Assembly: GCA_050084985.1 (NCBI GenBank)
Contig: JBITNC010000001.1
Location: 142,352,001 to 142,416,000 of the forward strand
DNA from: Nageia nagi
Lineage: Eukaryota; Pinophyta
Direction: 5' to 3'
Length of the DNA stretch: 64,000 bases
Below, piece by piece: positions 22,459 to 33,739 of this stretch. Positions within the stretch are counted from its first letter, which is position 1; each line of letters starts with the position of its first letter. Position numbers and translations under genes: made by a program. The notes below the pieces were generated by a model. It did no database searches. It was not told the DNA's origin and worked only from the letters and a program-made list of their open reading frames with translations.

Positions 22459-22928
22459 TATTAGGATTTTCTATTATTTAGTAATAAATAAATTCAAATT
22501 TGTAGAAGAAATTTAAACAAAAATAATCAAAATCAATCACATAAGAGATTGATATAGTATATAACGAGGTTCACCTAGTGTGGGTTACATTCCCAGAGAA
22601 TAATCCAATCCTTTATTCAATCTTCCAAGTAATAGAGGGAATCACCAATAACACTTTGTTGTCCATATCCTTTGAATGGCTCAATAAGAAATCTCCCTAT
22701 ATAATCTCTCTCACTCCCCCAAATTATAGTAAATACAATTTAACAATTATAGATTCTAGCTTGGAATTAGATGCCAACTGTATATCCACAAATCATGACC
22801 CTTTTTTCTATTTTTAACTAAAGTGATTTTTTCCAATTTACAAAGTTTCCAATTTTTATAATAGAAATAACTAATTTATATTAAGAGAAAACTTATTATT
22901 GCCAAAGTTTAGACTCCACTTCTCATCA
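22459..22928 (-). repeat. 5' LTR of copia element C
   Basis: 470 bases, matching 17993-18477. An extra segment (about 22577-22605) and shorter A-rich stretches account for most of the indels. Confidence 0.85.
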
Positions 22929-22933
22929 TTATC

Positions 22934-23640
22934 ACCATGTGATTGAGCAAGGCATAGACAATTTAATATGGAGAATATTTTGAGATAAGCAAGGAATGAT
23001 TAAGTGTTCCTTCTCAAGAACCCAATGCATTCAATTTGAGCCAAGAATCATTAAAATTTTATATGGAACTTTGAACAGTGCATTTAGGAGTGATAAATGT
23101 CAATAAACCAAATTAGCCATGTTGTCATTAAGAGGGTCACTATGATGAGATGTTGTTCGGTAAAACTATCATGCATTAATAATATTTAGAAGGAGAAACA
23201 TTTTAGAATATATATAGGGAATTTGATAAAAGAAAAATGTAATATTTATGGGTGAATAAGGTAGTCTAGTAGTATAGAAAAGTAAGCTACAATGAAGGGA
23301 CTCCAAAAGCATTTACAAAGTGACACTTCAAGTTTTCTTTTTATGTTTTGGTTTGGTTTGCATTGATTTTTATTGGGTAGTATGAAGCATCTGGTTCAAC
23401 CCAACATAGTGCATGAATGGAATGCTTGAGTATCTCTTTCTTGAGAATTATTTTCATGCTTGAAAATAAACTCAATAGAATTCATTTTATAGAGTATTAC
23501 TAAATTTGTTTTCTTCATTTTGAGTGCTTTAGCCCATAAAGCATGCCTCCTAATAGTTCATTTATGTGTATATTATGTATGGTATGCACTATTTCACCAA
23601 ATCAATTCACTTTCCCTAGTGTTCTCAAATCATATGTAAA
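22934..23640. other. no gene recognised
   Basis: Right flank of element C. No open frame or known repeat end was found. Confidence 0.35.
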
Positions 23641-24860
23641 ATTGATAGATGTGGTTGGGTGTAGAGAAGGCACATGAGGTGTTTGACAAGATGCATGATG
23701 CAAATATAGTTTCATGAAATGTAATGACTGCAAGATATGTACATAATGGATACATTGAAATGTCCTATGAATTAGTTAACAAGATGACACAGTTTCATGC
23801 AATGTAATGATCACAGGATATATAAAAATGGATATGTTGAAGGGGTATAATCCATGAATTATTTGACAATATGCATGATGTAGAAACAATTTCATAGAAT
23901 GCAATGATCATAAGATATGCACAAAAATAGGAACTCCTGCATGAGCTTACATCTAAAAACTCAAAACTTTGATATTTTTCTCAATGTTAGTGAAACGTTT
24001 AACACTAGTATATGTTTTTTGATGTAGGTCATAGTTTCTACAATGCAATCCAATAAGAAATTCATGGATGTATACATGGTTGTGGCATCTCTAGCTATCA
24101 CTAGCCATCTTCCAACTGCCAGGTAGAATTGCAAACAATGAATTTACTAAGGTCAAATTTAGGATGACTTTTAAATTTTTTCTATTTTTTTGGCAAGCTT
24201 GCTATTGGAGATTGGAGGTAATAAACTTTGAAACTAACATGATATAGGTCTTCATCCAATCTATATAGAATGTTAACAAGTCAAAAAATGATGAAGCTTC
24301 CAAAAACCATAGTACCAGTATATGGAATGAAGGTTGTTGTATTTTTAATTTGTAGTAATATGATTAGTTGTTAAATGATTAGGTGAATTATATAATATTG
24401 TTGTAGATATTGTTGAACATGTCTCCCTAAATATTGACTTTTAGTGTAGACATAGCTTATGTTTTTCTATTGAATTTAGAGTTGTTTGTGAAAAGCTTTA
24501 TATTCACCTTAAAGGTTTGTTCCTGATTATCAAAATATTCTAGGTCAATTATATTATTTAGCTTATTGCACATTTATTTTAAACACTTAAAATACAATTC
24601 AATTGCAATCTTGCAAAAATACCTTTTATTTTAATTGAATTCAGTATAGCAAGAATTATCATAACTTGATTAGTAATCTAGTATGTGGAATCAGCTACTA
24701 ACTTTATGAGTTTATGTTCTTTTTGTATTTTTTGTCAAATAATTCTCATGCATTTTGAATGCAATGGTCATAAGATATGCACTAAATGGACACATTGGAA
24801 GGGTCAATGAATAGTTTTACAAGACATTTGTATAAAGTTATAACTGACAACTACGATCAA
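23640..24860 (+). pseudogene. PPR gene fragments (several units)
   Basis: PPR-like units recur on the + strand. FDKMHDANIVS then NVMTARYVHNGYIEMSYE lies at about 23685-23775. VSCNVMITGYIKNGYVEG-like sequence lies at about 23790-23850, a third unit with NMHDV near 23870-23925, and NAMVIRYALNGHIGRVNE at about 24758-24810. Stops fall at conserved Trp positions and frames shift between units. The wording matches the fragment at 16.7-17.1 kb, so the two may be pieces of one locus now separated by element C and other DNA. No start, E domain or DYW domain is visible. Confidence 0.65.
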
Positions 24861-25740
24861 TGATTGATAAAGCTTCAATATTGATCAGTGTCTATCAAAT
24901 AATTTCAACCAAGAAATGCAAATATGAGCAAAAAAGTTCAAAGAGGGGATGCCTAAGGATGTAATTAAAAAATAATTTCAATTTAAAGTTATTTTACAAT
25001 ATATTTTCTTTTACAAAGATTAATTATTTCATGTAATTAATGAAGAAGATAATTGTTTTAGACTTATAAATAAAAAACTACATCATTGATGATAAGATAT
25101 AAAGATAACATGATTAGGAAACATGACACTCATTGTCCAAAAATGGACATTTTAAAGATATTTTAAGATGATAAAAACTAACAAAATATAAAGATGTAAA
25201 ACCATTACAAAATGGTCATGTTGAATTGTGAGTTGATGGAAATGATTGAAGGTATAACCAGAATAGGAATATTGAAGGACACTGAATTATTTCAAAAGAT
25301 CACTTCATTGATTATTTGAAGACTACCTCATTAGATTGATATAATAGTTTTGATCTTTTTAGCATTACAAAATTTAATTTTAATGGGTAATATCAATTTT
25401 TGTGTTAAGAGTGTTATCCATAACAATTTGTTGAAGTAAGAAGAGTAGTTGATTATCTATAAAAAGGGTAGTTTTTATCTATAAAACTTATTGAAGTAAC
25501 AATGTTGGCCTCCTTGTGGAGTTGGAGTGTGTGCAAATTACAGGAGTATAAAAGAAAAAGAAAAGTTGTAATGAAGTTTGTTACAACTTTTTAAGTGTGT
25601 GGATTACAAATTATAGAATATCAAAGTTGTAATAAAGCCATAACCAAATCAAAATGCAAATGAATAATGTTCAAAATGAAATGAATTAATACATGATGCA
25701 AAATGAAACCTAAGCCTTAGCACAAATGGGTCAACATTAT
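24861..25740. other. no gene recognised, possible PPR echo
   Basis: LQNGHVEL-like and NRNIEG-like words near 25205-25280 may be one more decayed PPR unit. The rest has no supported feature. Confidence 0.25.
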
Positions 25741-25749
25741 TACTAACGA

Positions 25750-26900
25750 TCAAGTGAAAATCAAGAAGGAGATCAAAGTTGATCTTGAGATCAAGATAGT
25801 TGATAGTAAAGCTCACATAATAGTCCCAAAACATAATGTGAATCTTGAAATTGATCAATAAAAGAAAACTTTAATTGAAAGATTTGTGGGATTCAGACCA
25901 AATATAGATATAATTCAAATATGGATATTTGAAAAATGGAAAATAAAGGAGCAAGTAGATCTAGTGGTGCTACTAAGAGAATGTTTTCTCTTCAATTTCA
26001 AGTGTAAAGAAGATATGGAAAATGTTTTAGAGTTAGGGCCATGATTCCTTGGTAGAAAATGGTTGGTACTAAAATAGTGACATAAGGCATTTGGACCAAA
26101 GATTGAAAATATTGATTTGATCCCAACTTGGTTTAGCCTTCCAAACTTGCCAATATGGTTTTGAAATGCAAGTGTCATTATTGGAATCATAAATGGGATT
26201 AATTCATTGGTATTAATAGAGAAGGTAACAAAATCTGAAAGTAAAATGATTGATGATCACTTTTGTATCAATATTGACTTAACCAAGGAACTAATGAAGA
26301 GTATTTTTATTGATGAAGAAGATGTAGGGACTAGGGAGAAATAAATAGTATTTGAAAAGCTTCCTATTTGTTGTAGTATGTGTATACAATTTGACTATTT
26401 TTTTAGAGTTTCTAAAAAAGAAGGAAGAAATAAAAAAATATGAGAAGGAATGGAGACCTATTCAAGGAAAAAATAATAAAATACATGATCAATATCAAGT
26501 ACAAAAATATTCATTAGAGCAAACTCAAATTGCAAAAGGAAAAAAATTGAAAGTAGAAACCCTTATAATGCATTAAGTATATCTAAAGGTAATGATTTGA
26601 AAGAAGTGCAACCTGATAGTAGTGAGGATAAATATGAAAAAGAGCCTAATAACAACAAATTGGTAGAAATGGAAAATGGATGCAAACTTAGGAAAGATGA
26701 TCCCCAAAATAAAATGGTAGAGGGATGAAGAAAGTCAAGTAGATAGAACTCTAGAAGGTACACAATGTGCAAAATAAGATATTTCATTAAAACAACAATA
26801 CCAATTTAGGAAGACAACAAATCTCAATCAAAATCATGTGTGAACACCATCCCATTAAGAACTAAGGGATAAGAGGACAATACAAGAAACTATAAATATA
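25750..26900 (+). pseudogene. LINE ORF1, DUF4283-like RNA-binding protein
   Basis: One + frame reads through with stops: LIERFVGFRPNIDIIQIWIF, EQVDLVVLLRECFLFNFKCK, KIENIDLIPTWFSLPNLPIW and INSLVLIEKVTKSESKMIDD, then FEKLPICCSMC. This is the order of the plant DUF4283 domain followed by a CCHC-like knuckle, with a WRPIQ word after it (about 26450-26465). Such proteins are the ORF1 product of plant L1 elements and bind the element RNA. The conserved Trp residues around GPWF and WFW read as TGA. The last part is Lys/Glu-rich. Confidence 0.75.
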
Positions 26901-26919
26901 TTTCAATGTATGTTGGATA

Positions 26920-27984
26920 CACATGGGCACCTTTTAGTCCCTAGAAATGGGTCTTAAGGATATGATAAAACTTTTGTAAAGTTGTATTTGATCTAAAATA
27001 AAGCTATGATTGAGATACTATAAATTGGAGGTTTATTCTAGTTTTTGGTTACCATTAGGTTATGGCTAGGTAGCAATAATGAAATAATTTAATATAATGG
27101 ATAGACAATGACATATCTTTGTACCAAGTTTTGGGATCCTATTAAAATCCACATTTTTTATAATATAATTTACCCTTATTATAAAATAAAAAAAAAAAAA
27201 ATGTTGGCCTCCCTCTTATTAAAAGATATGTCTTCTTTCATTACTATCATTTATTTCACTAACTCTCATAGATTCTTAAGGAACTATTCTTTTATGATAA
27301 TTCCATAATAATATACTCCAATTCCACTTTTGGATATTTATTTGTAAATAACATAAAAAATTAAAAATATCTAACTTAGATACAATTACAATTACTAAAT
27401 AATTTGAATGCAACCAATTTATATATTCCCTACCACCTTGAGACCTCTCTCATCCTTTGAAATATGTTGCAATGGAGCTCAAAAGATAATGAACTTGGAG
27501 GAGACTAAACATATTGCATGCATACATCCAACATGATAGCTAGGTACAATGCCAATCATGTCCATAGAAAAATTCCTCCATTGAAAATTGTTGATAGCTT
27601 GATTACATAATTGACATAGGATCTTATATTTGCCTCAAGATAAAAAAAGCTCCAATGTCTTTCCAAATATATTTAATATAAGAAAGACATATCACTAACA
27701 ATCATTTGAATTTGTAATCATTGCAAATCTTTACCCTATCTCAATTACCAAGAATGGATCCCAAGTCTTGACTAATTATTTTCAAGAGAATTTGGAGGGC
27801 TTCACAAGATCTTCTTCCCTTGGAATATTATTGCATTTACCCTAAAATCCTATGTGAAAGTAAGAAGCATGTTGCCATTACAATCTCCAAATACTTAATC
27901 CTTCAAAGGTTTCTTCAACCTTTTCAAGCTTCTTGAGTATTAAATTTAATGCATCTCCTAAATTAGCATCAAGAGACTATGTTT
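26920..27984. other. no feature recognised between LINE ORF1 and RT
   Basis: A LINE would carry its endonuclease and RT N-terminus here, but I cannot read either on the + strand. It holds A/T-rich stretches with an A13 run near 27190. Either the segment is heavily decayed or it has been replaced. Confidence 0.35.
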
Positions 27985-28370
27985 ATCCTTGAAGGCCCAT
28001 CACTTTTTTTTATTGTGTCTTATAAGACTATAGTTAACAAAATGAAGGTTTTTCCTAGGAAATATTTAGACCATAACATGATGCTTTCTTAAAAGATAGA
28101 TATATTTGTGATAGGTTGATTATGGCTTGGAAGTCTCTCAATAGTCTAGTCAGTATTGTGTTATTATCAAGGTGGATTTTGATAAACTATATGATAGGAT
28201 TGGATGGCCTTCTATTTTGGTGATATGAAGAAAAATTGGGTTTAGTGATATACTATATCAATGAATTAATATATATATAAAATTAATGATAAATTATATT
28301 AATAAAAAAAGATGGAGTTTTCAAGGGTCTCCACTAATATTTACAAGATGTATCATCCTCTAGCATCAAA
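27985..28370 (+). pseudogene. LINE reverse transcriptase core
   Basis: The + frames read KDRYICDRLIMAWKSLNS (about 28090-28145), then KVDFDKLYDRIGWPSILV (about 28168-28222), KIGFSDILYQ and a FQGSPLIF word at about 28320-28345. The FDKAYDRIEW-like block and Q-G-[CS]-PLSP-like block are hallmarks of L1 RT; the first catalytic Asp is in place. The FADD block is not found because the sequence diverges after 28370. Confidence 0.75.
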
Positions 28371-28920
28371 ATAATGTGATCAAGAGTTATAAATATTCCT
28401 TCCTCACTATATATACTAGGAGATTGAAGTGGTATCTCTACAAACCATCTTACAAACATATTAGGAGAGTGAGACATATTCCCTTAGCCCATGAAACATA
28501 CCATCCTATGATTATTGTATGCTACTAAATACCAAGCCCTATACTTACATAAATCAACTACAGCCTAAAAAATCCATACTTAGCATACATATCCAATTAT
28601 CACAAAATGCAGACCTCCTCATTACCAGGTAGCTATTACTTCCTACGATTCATTTTAAGATCCCCTCTAGAAAACTCCTTTAGAAAATTTATGGTGAATC
28701 CAACTCAAAAAAATTTTGAAAATATCTATAACTTTTTAAAAATCTTGAAAAATAACAAATATTTTTTATAAAATATTAGCAATTCATCTTATAAAATTTT
28801 AAAAAATTTGGTGATTTGGGCCTTCTTGAAACTCCCAAAATAGCATTTCTAATGTCTAAGATCCTTAAAATTTGCTTATTAACAAATATTCATTATTAAA
28901 ATGAACCCTATTACTATCTA
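28371..28920. other. no feature recognised
   Basis: LINE similarity stops near 28370. The following 550 bases have no supported coding sequence on either strand. Confidence 0.35.
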
Positions 28921-28924
28921 TTAA

Positions 28925-29640
28925 CTACATGATAATCATATCCTCCACCTCCTTGAAATGGAAAGCCATGTATTCAAACTTGTCCTTGTAGAATTTAGCA
29001 TAGGCATACCCCAACATCTTAGTCGCCAATGCAACATCCTATGGGATCTCTTTGAATTGAGTACTTGTTTTACCTCTCTTATTAATTACCTCAAATAAAA
29101 GCTCATACACCTACCTACTTCTTGGTATTAGGATAGTTATGGCCCTTTTACCTTTGCTACCTGGTGTAGGGATCTTCATCATCCTCACCAGTTCAATCTT
29201 CATGTTCGACTTATCCTAGGTTCATTTCTACCTATTCACTTTTTCCTACCTATTCAATTTTTTCATGGCAAATTAACCAAGCACTCCATCTCCTCCTTCA
29301 TAAAAATTGGGACACCTAAGCCAACATTATGAGGATTTATTTTCGTAGAAGACTTAATTGACTTCCTCTTTTCCTCCTTCCCCTAACTAGCATTCCTAGT
29401 CTTATTTGATATTATCCTAGTTATTATCACTAACATATTTCTAATTGTGTTATAAGGTTTTGAAAAGGGAAGGTTTTTTCTTTTCTTTTTGCATCCCCAC
29501 CTACCATCAATCGCTATCCCTATATTCTTTATGTATCCCTTTGCTACTCCTATCATTGGACTCGGATTAATCATTTCACGATAATTTATTGTAGCTTCTC
29601 TTTGATATCCTTCCACTTCTCCTCTTCCCTTTGCACTTTG
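28925..29640 (-). pseudogene. unassigned protein fragment on the minus strand
   Basis: On the - strand, 29190 down to 28925 reads GSKGKRAITILIPRS, stop, VYELLFEVINKRGKTSTQFK, then DVALATKMLGYAYAKFYKDK and FEYMAFHFKEVEDMII in one frame with two stops. An upstream open piece (29616-29383) is Lys/Arg-rich. I do not recognise the family. It runs against the LINE that surrounds it, so it is probably part of another inserted element. Confidence 0.4.
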
Positions 29641-29939
29641 TACTAGAAACTTGAGTGAATTAATATATTTTCATATATCTTTTCTCTACTATGGTGATAT
29701 ATGGTATTTTCCCCTAGCCTTTCTCTATGCTCATATCTATTAACTTATCCTTGAGCTCCTTTTCTCTATGTATTAGCTATTATTTTATTGATTTCTCACC
29801 TAAAAGAGAAAACATTGATGGGAAAATTAGGGGAGTTGTGTTCCATGATAACTCTCACCTCATTAACTACCATATTAGGGACTATTCATTTCTAATTCTA
29901 CAAAATGTTGAGTATGTGATATGAAAAGGGTGAAGAAAT

Positions 29940-30212
29940 ACTTGAATTATTTTTCATTTCTTTGAGGTTTGTTATTACTGAAAAGAAGATTTCAATTTGT
30001 TTGAATGGTGGGGTATACAAACCCCATTGGATGAACTCCTTTTGGTCTATTATTAGGCATGGGCAAATTTCTTTATGTCTTGGAATTCCTAATTAGTCTT
30101 TAACCAAAGAATATGTGGGATTGGGTGCTTGCAAATGTTCAAATTAAGATGAGAATCTCTCCTTTGCTAGTAAAAATTAGATTGCTTCTAAGGTGTGTAC
30201 CTATTACTCTTG
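29940..30212 (+). pseudogene. LINE post-RT region, left of the gypsy insertion
   Basis: Reads KNMWDWVLANVQIKMRISPL and LVKIRLLLRCVPITL up to the insertion point. This resembles the K-x-W-[KS]-x-x-x-LSLAGR-type block after RT in plant L1 elements and continues in sense after 36973. Confidence 0.5.
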
Positions 30213-31225
30213 TGTAATATCCCCATTTTGATTTTTAATTGTAAATATTTTACAATAGAAATTCTAAGTTTTGTAATAGAGTTATATGGTATTTTTGTGG
30301 TGTTCTAAGTGTTGGTTGGTGTTTTGGTAATGTGTTTAGGAAGATTTCACTTTAAAAAGTTAGCTAAAATGCTTATTTAGACTCCCTAAATGGGTCCCTC
30401 TAGTTAGGCATGATTTAGATGGGTAATAAAATGTGTTAGAAGATTTTTAATAGTATTTTTATATGCTTAAATGTGTTATTATAAATTTTGAAAGGAGGCC
30501 ACCTACCCAACATTGATAAATCAAAGATGCTAATCTAAGGTGGAAAATCAACCTCCAAGGAGGGACATTACATCTACCAAGGGATATGTGCAACAGTAAT
30601 GTGGTGTGTTAGAAAAAAGGAGCTAAACTTATTCATTTGGGCATCTTATTGAATATTCTAAAACCCTAAGTTGTTGCAATTGCAATACACCATTCCTTCT
30701 AGAAAAAAAATTATAGAGATGGGATCTAATGAGGAAGGCTAAGCTCATTCAGTATGATTCAAGGATGGCCAACCTTAGATTCATTTAGTGAATTTATTTC
30801 AGAATTTACAAGAGTTTTCTCAGTAGTTTGCAATTCCAAAAATTAAGGGTAAAAATCCTAGATTGATCTCGACCATTAGATCTAAAAAGGAAGATCATAT
30901 TCAAATGAGTTTTAGGCTCAAAGGTCAAACCAACAAAGTCACCCATTTTTGGAGAAGAATTTAGGCCATATCAAAGGTCAAAATTCTACCCTAGGTGGTA
31001 TGCACAACTTTGGAGAAGATAGAAAAATATTTTGAGGTGCTTTCTAGATACCCTTTTAGCTCTACAATTTGATTCCACTTCCAAAAAAATTCTTGGAAAT
31101 TTGTAGTGAGATGTTATAAAAATTCATTTTTTTGCATATTTTCTATATAAATTTTTTTATCAAACCTTTCTATTTTAGAGTAGAATTTATTTGCTAAAAA
31201 TCAAAAATAGCAAGGGTTTATCACA
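30213..31225 (+). repeat. 5' LTR of gypsy element B
   Basis: 1013 bases, from TGTAATATCC to TTATCACA. It matches 36065-36973 over about 900 bases. Confidence 0.88.
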
Positions 31226-31226
31226 G

Positions 31227-31239
31227 TGGTATCAGAGTT
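31227..31239 (+). promoter_or_regulatory. primer-binding site of element B
   Basis: TGGTATCAGAGTT starts one base after the 5' LTR and matches the tRNA-Met site TGGTATCAGAGC over its first eleven bases. Confidence 0.92.
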
Positions 31240-31667
31240 AGTCTCTTTCTAGCCTGTTGGATGAAGATCAAATTTATAGAGATCAAAACCAGATCTAAAT
31301 TTTATGAATAGATCTATTAGATTTAAAAGTATTACAAATAGATCTATTGTATCTAAATATATTATGATTAGATCTATTATATGTTTATATTTTATGTGGA
31401 GAATTTTGTAGCAATGAGTAGATTAGCAATGGGAGTTTATTTTGTGTAATTTTGAGCACTAATTTAAGTACCCATTAAGCCCTATATTATATTTCCACCC
31501 TCAAATATTTTTATAAAATTTTGGTGGTCAAAACTAACAACTTAAAGGTTTTTCAATGTTATTTTCTAAGTAATATGCAAAAATGATTTTATTGCAAATT
31601 TTTTCAATATTTTTTTGAGGATTTTGAGAATTCCATAGTAGTGATATGACTAGCCTGTGAAGTTTTT

Positions 31668-33010
31668 ATGACACATCATTATAATTTGAAAATCAAAATA
31701 GGTTCAAACACTAGTAAAAATCCTAGCCAAGAAATAGAAAATTCAAATCCTTCTATGAATATGGCTAATCAATCCAATCAATCAAAAATTGAAAACCTCT
31801 CTTTGGAGGAAAGGAGAATGAAGCTATTGGAGGACTCATTTCCACAACTTCAAAGAATGAATATGACTATGTGTGGTATGCTTACTAGAATAGATGGGTC
31901 ATTGAGGTAGTTTTTTTGATTTACAATAGCACAATGGGAAATAACCTCTATAAGAAAACCAACAACAATTAGGGTTTTAGCCATAAGCATAAAAAAAAAC
32001 CTTTTCCACCTCATGTAGCTCAAGAAGAGGGATCTACTTCAGCCATGCAAAGAGGAAACTCATCTAGTGTTTCCAATAACCAAACAACATATATTTGGAA
32101 ACCTAACCAACTAATGGTTATTCAAAATCAAGTAGTTGATCCAAAAACTTCTCCAAATGAGTTGGCTTCCCTACGTCGAGAGTATTAAGCAAAATTGATG
32201 AGTTTAAACATGATATCCCTTTTGTTGCCTATTTAACATATTTGGGTAAAGGAGTAGGGAATAGATCCTTACATGGTAATAGAAATGATGATAAAAGGGA
32301 ACTATATAATAAACTCAGTAGAATGTAAATCCCTTATTTTGATGGTAGTGATAAAATTTTAGTGAGTACATGGTTGCAAAAGTTGCAAACTTACTTCACA
32401 CTCAACCCTATGGTGGAAGTAAAAGCAGTAAAATTTGTCACATTACACCTTGATGGGATAACAAACAATTGGTGGCATCATGGTTTGTTTACACTAGACC
32501 ATGATGCAATTATTTTCTTTGATGAATTTAGTGAGAGGTTACTAAATAGGTTTGAGAGGAAGGATAAGAATGAGTTCTTCCATGATTTAGCTTTGATTAA
32601 ACAAAAGGATTTTGTAGAAAATTATGTGATCAAATTTCATAACATTTTAGTCATGGTTCATGATGTTTCAAAAGATAAAATATTTTTATTTATTTGTTGA
32701 GGGACTTATAGAGCCTCTTAATAGCTTAGTAAATACCTTCAAACCTTCAACTCTATAAGATAAAATTAGGAGGGCTCTTGATCTTGAACCCTCTATGGGA
32801 AAAACATGGAATTTTAATACAAAACTTAGACAACAAAATACCTTTAGGTAACAATACAAATCTGGTCCAATTCAATCCAAATTTGGATAACAAGCAAATA
32901 AGGTACAAAAAAATTAGTTTTGGACAAATAAAAATTATCAAACTTCAAATAAAATTTAAGATAATTTTTGCAAGGAGTTAAGAAAGAAAGGACTATGTTT
33001 TCATGCAAAA
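31668..33010 (+). pseudogene. gypsy gag of element B
   Basis: Open pieces on the + strand. 31668-31907 reads a charged N-terminal part with LSLEERRMKLLEDSFPQLQR. 32362-32697 reads STWLQKLQTYFTLNPMVEVK and LDGITNNWWHHGLFTLDHDA, then FSERLLNRFERKDKNEFF, the retrotransposon gag (capsid) fold of plant gypsy elements. Stops and shifts separate the parts. A knuckle is expected near 32950-33010; I only see damaged Cys/His spacing there. Confidence 0.8.
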
Positions 33011-33029
33011 CACCATGGGAACTAGCTCA

Positions 33030-33640
33030 TAATTGCATGGGAAAAGGCAATTACATTTGGTTCAATTAATTCTACAAGATAAAGATGAAGAGGATTATAA
33101 AATAGAATATGAAAATGCTGATTTTATAGAAATAATTATGGAACAACCACCATTAACTCCATTTGAAGAAAGTTTGGAGGTTATTAATACTGCCTTGGCA
33201 ACCATTTCTGGTAAATCTAAATATCTAACTCTTAAAACCCAAGGAAATTTTGTTGGAAATTATGTTATTATTATAATTGATGGTGGTGCAAATTTTAACT
33301 TTGTTGATGCTAAATTTGTTAGTAAAAATAAACTTACAGCAGAAAATTTTGTTGGGTTTAAATTTGCTACAACAAATGGGTAGGTTTTTGTATGTGACTA
33401 AGTGGTCAAACAATTAAAAATCAACATAGGAGATTATGAAATAATTGATTATTTTTAAGTTTTTCCTATTGGAATGATTTCATATTTGATATTGGGAGTA
33501 CAATGGATGTACTCATTTGGAGATGTTACCTTCAACTATAAGAAGTTGCAGCTCAAATTCAAAGATAAAGAAAGGAATGTGGTTATCAAGGGAATAAAAG
33601 ACACTTTAACTCAATAAGTTTCAACCAACATGATGGAGTA
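33030..33640 (+). pseudogene. gypsy aspartic protease of element B
   Basis: 33033-33380 is open and reads LTLKTQGNFVGNYVIIIIDG, then GGANFNFVDAKFV. The family active site is D-[ST]-G-[AS]-[TS]-[HN]-NF; here it reads D-G-G-A-N-F-NF. The tail ISYLILGVQWMY-like word near 33478-33510 is the LG-x-x-WL block of gypsy protease. A TAG interrupts the frame at about 33380. Confidence 0.78.
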
Positions 33641-33739
33641 AATTCTAAAAAAAGATGACATCATGTGGGGAGAAGCATTGTATATGGTAAAAGGTATTCC
33701 ATATGCTTCTCATAAAGAAGGTCTAGCTTATAGTGTTGA

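Larger units (their letters stand above)
17988..22933 (-). mobile_element. Ty1/copia element C, full length with near-perfect TSD
   Basis: A complete dead copia element on the - strand. Its LTRs are 17993-18477 (3') and 22459-22928 (5'). The flanking 5-mers are TTGTC (17988-17992) and TTATC (22929-22933), one G/A difference. Gag, protease, integrase, RT and RNase H follow each other from high to low coordinates. Length is 4936 bases, a normal copia size. Both copies of the terminal dinucleotides are readable except that the 5' LTR end has TA for TG on the + strand. Confidence 0.88.
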
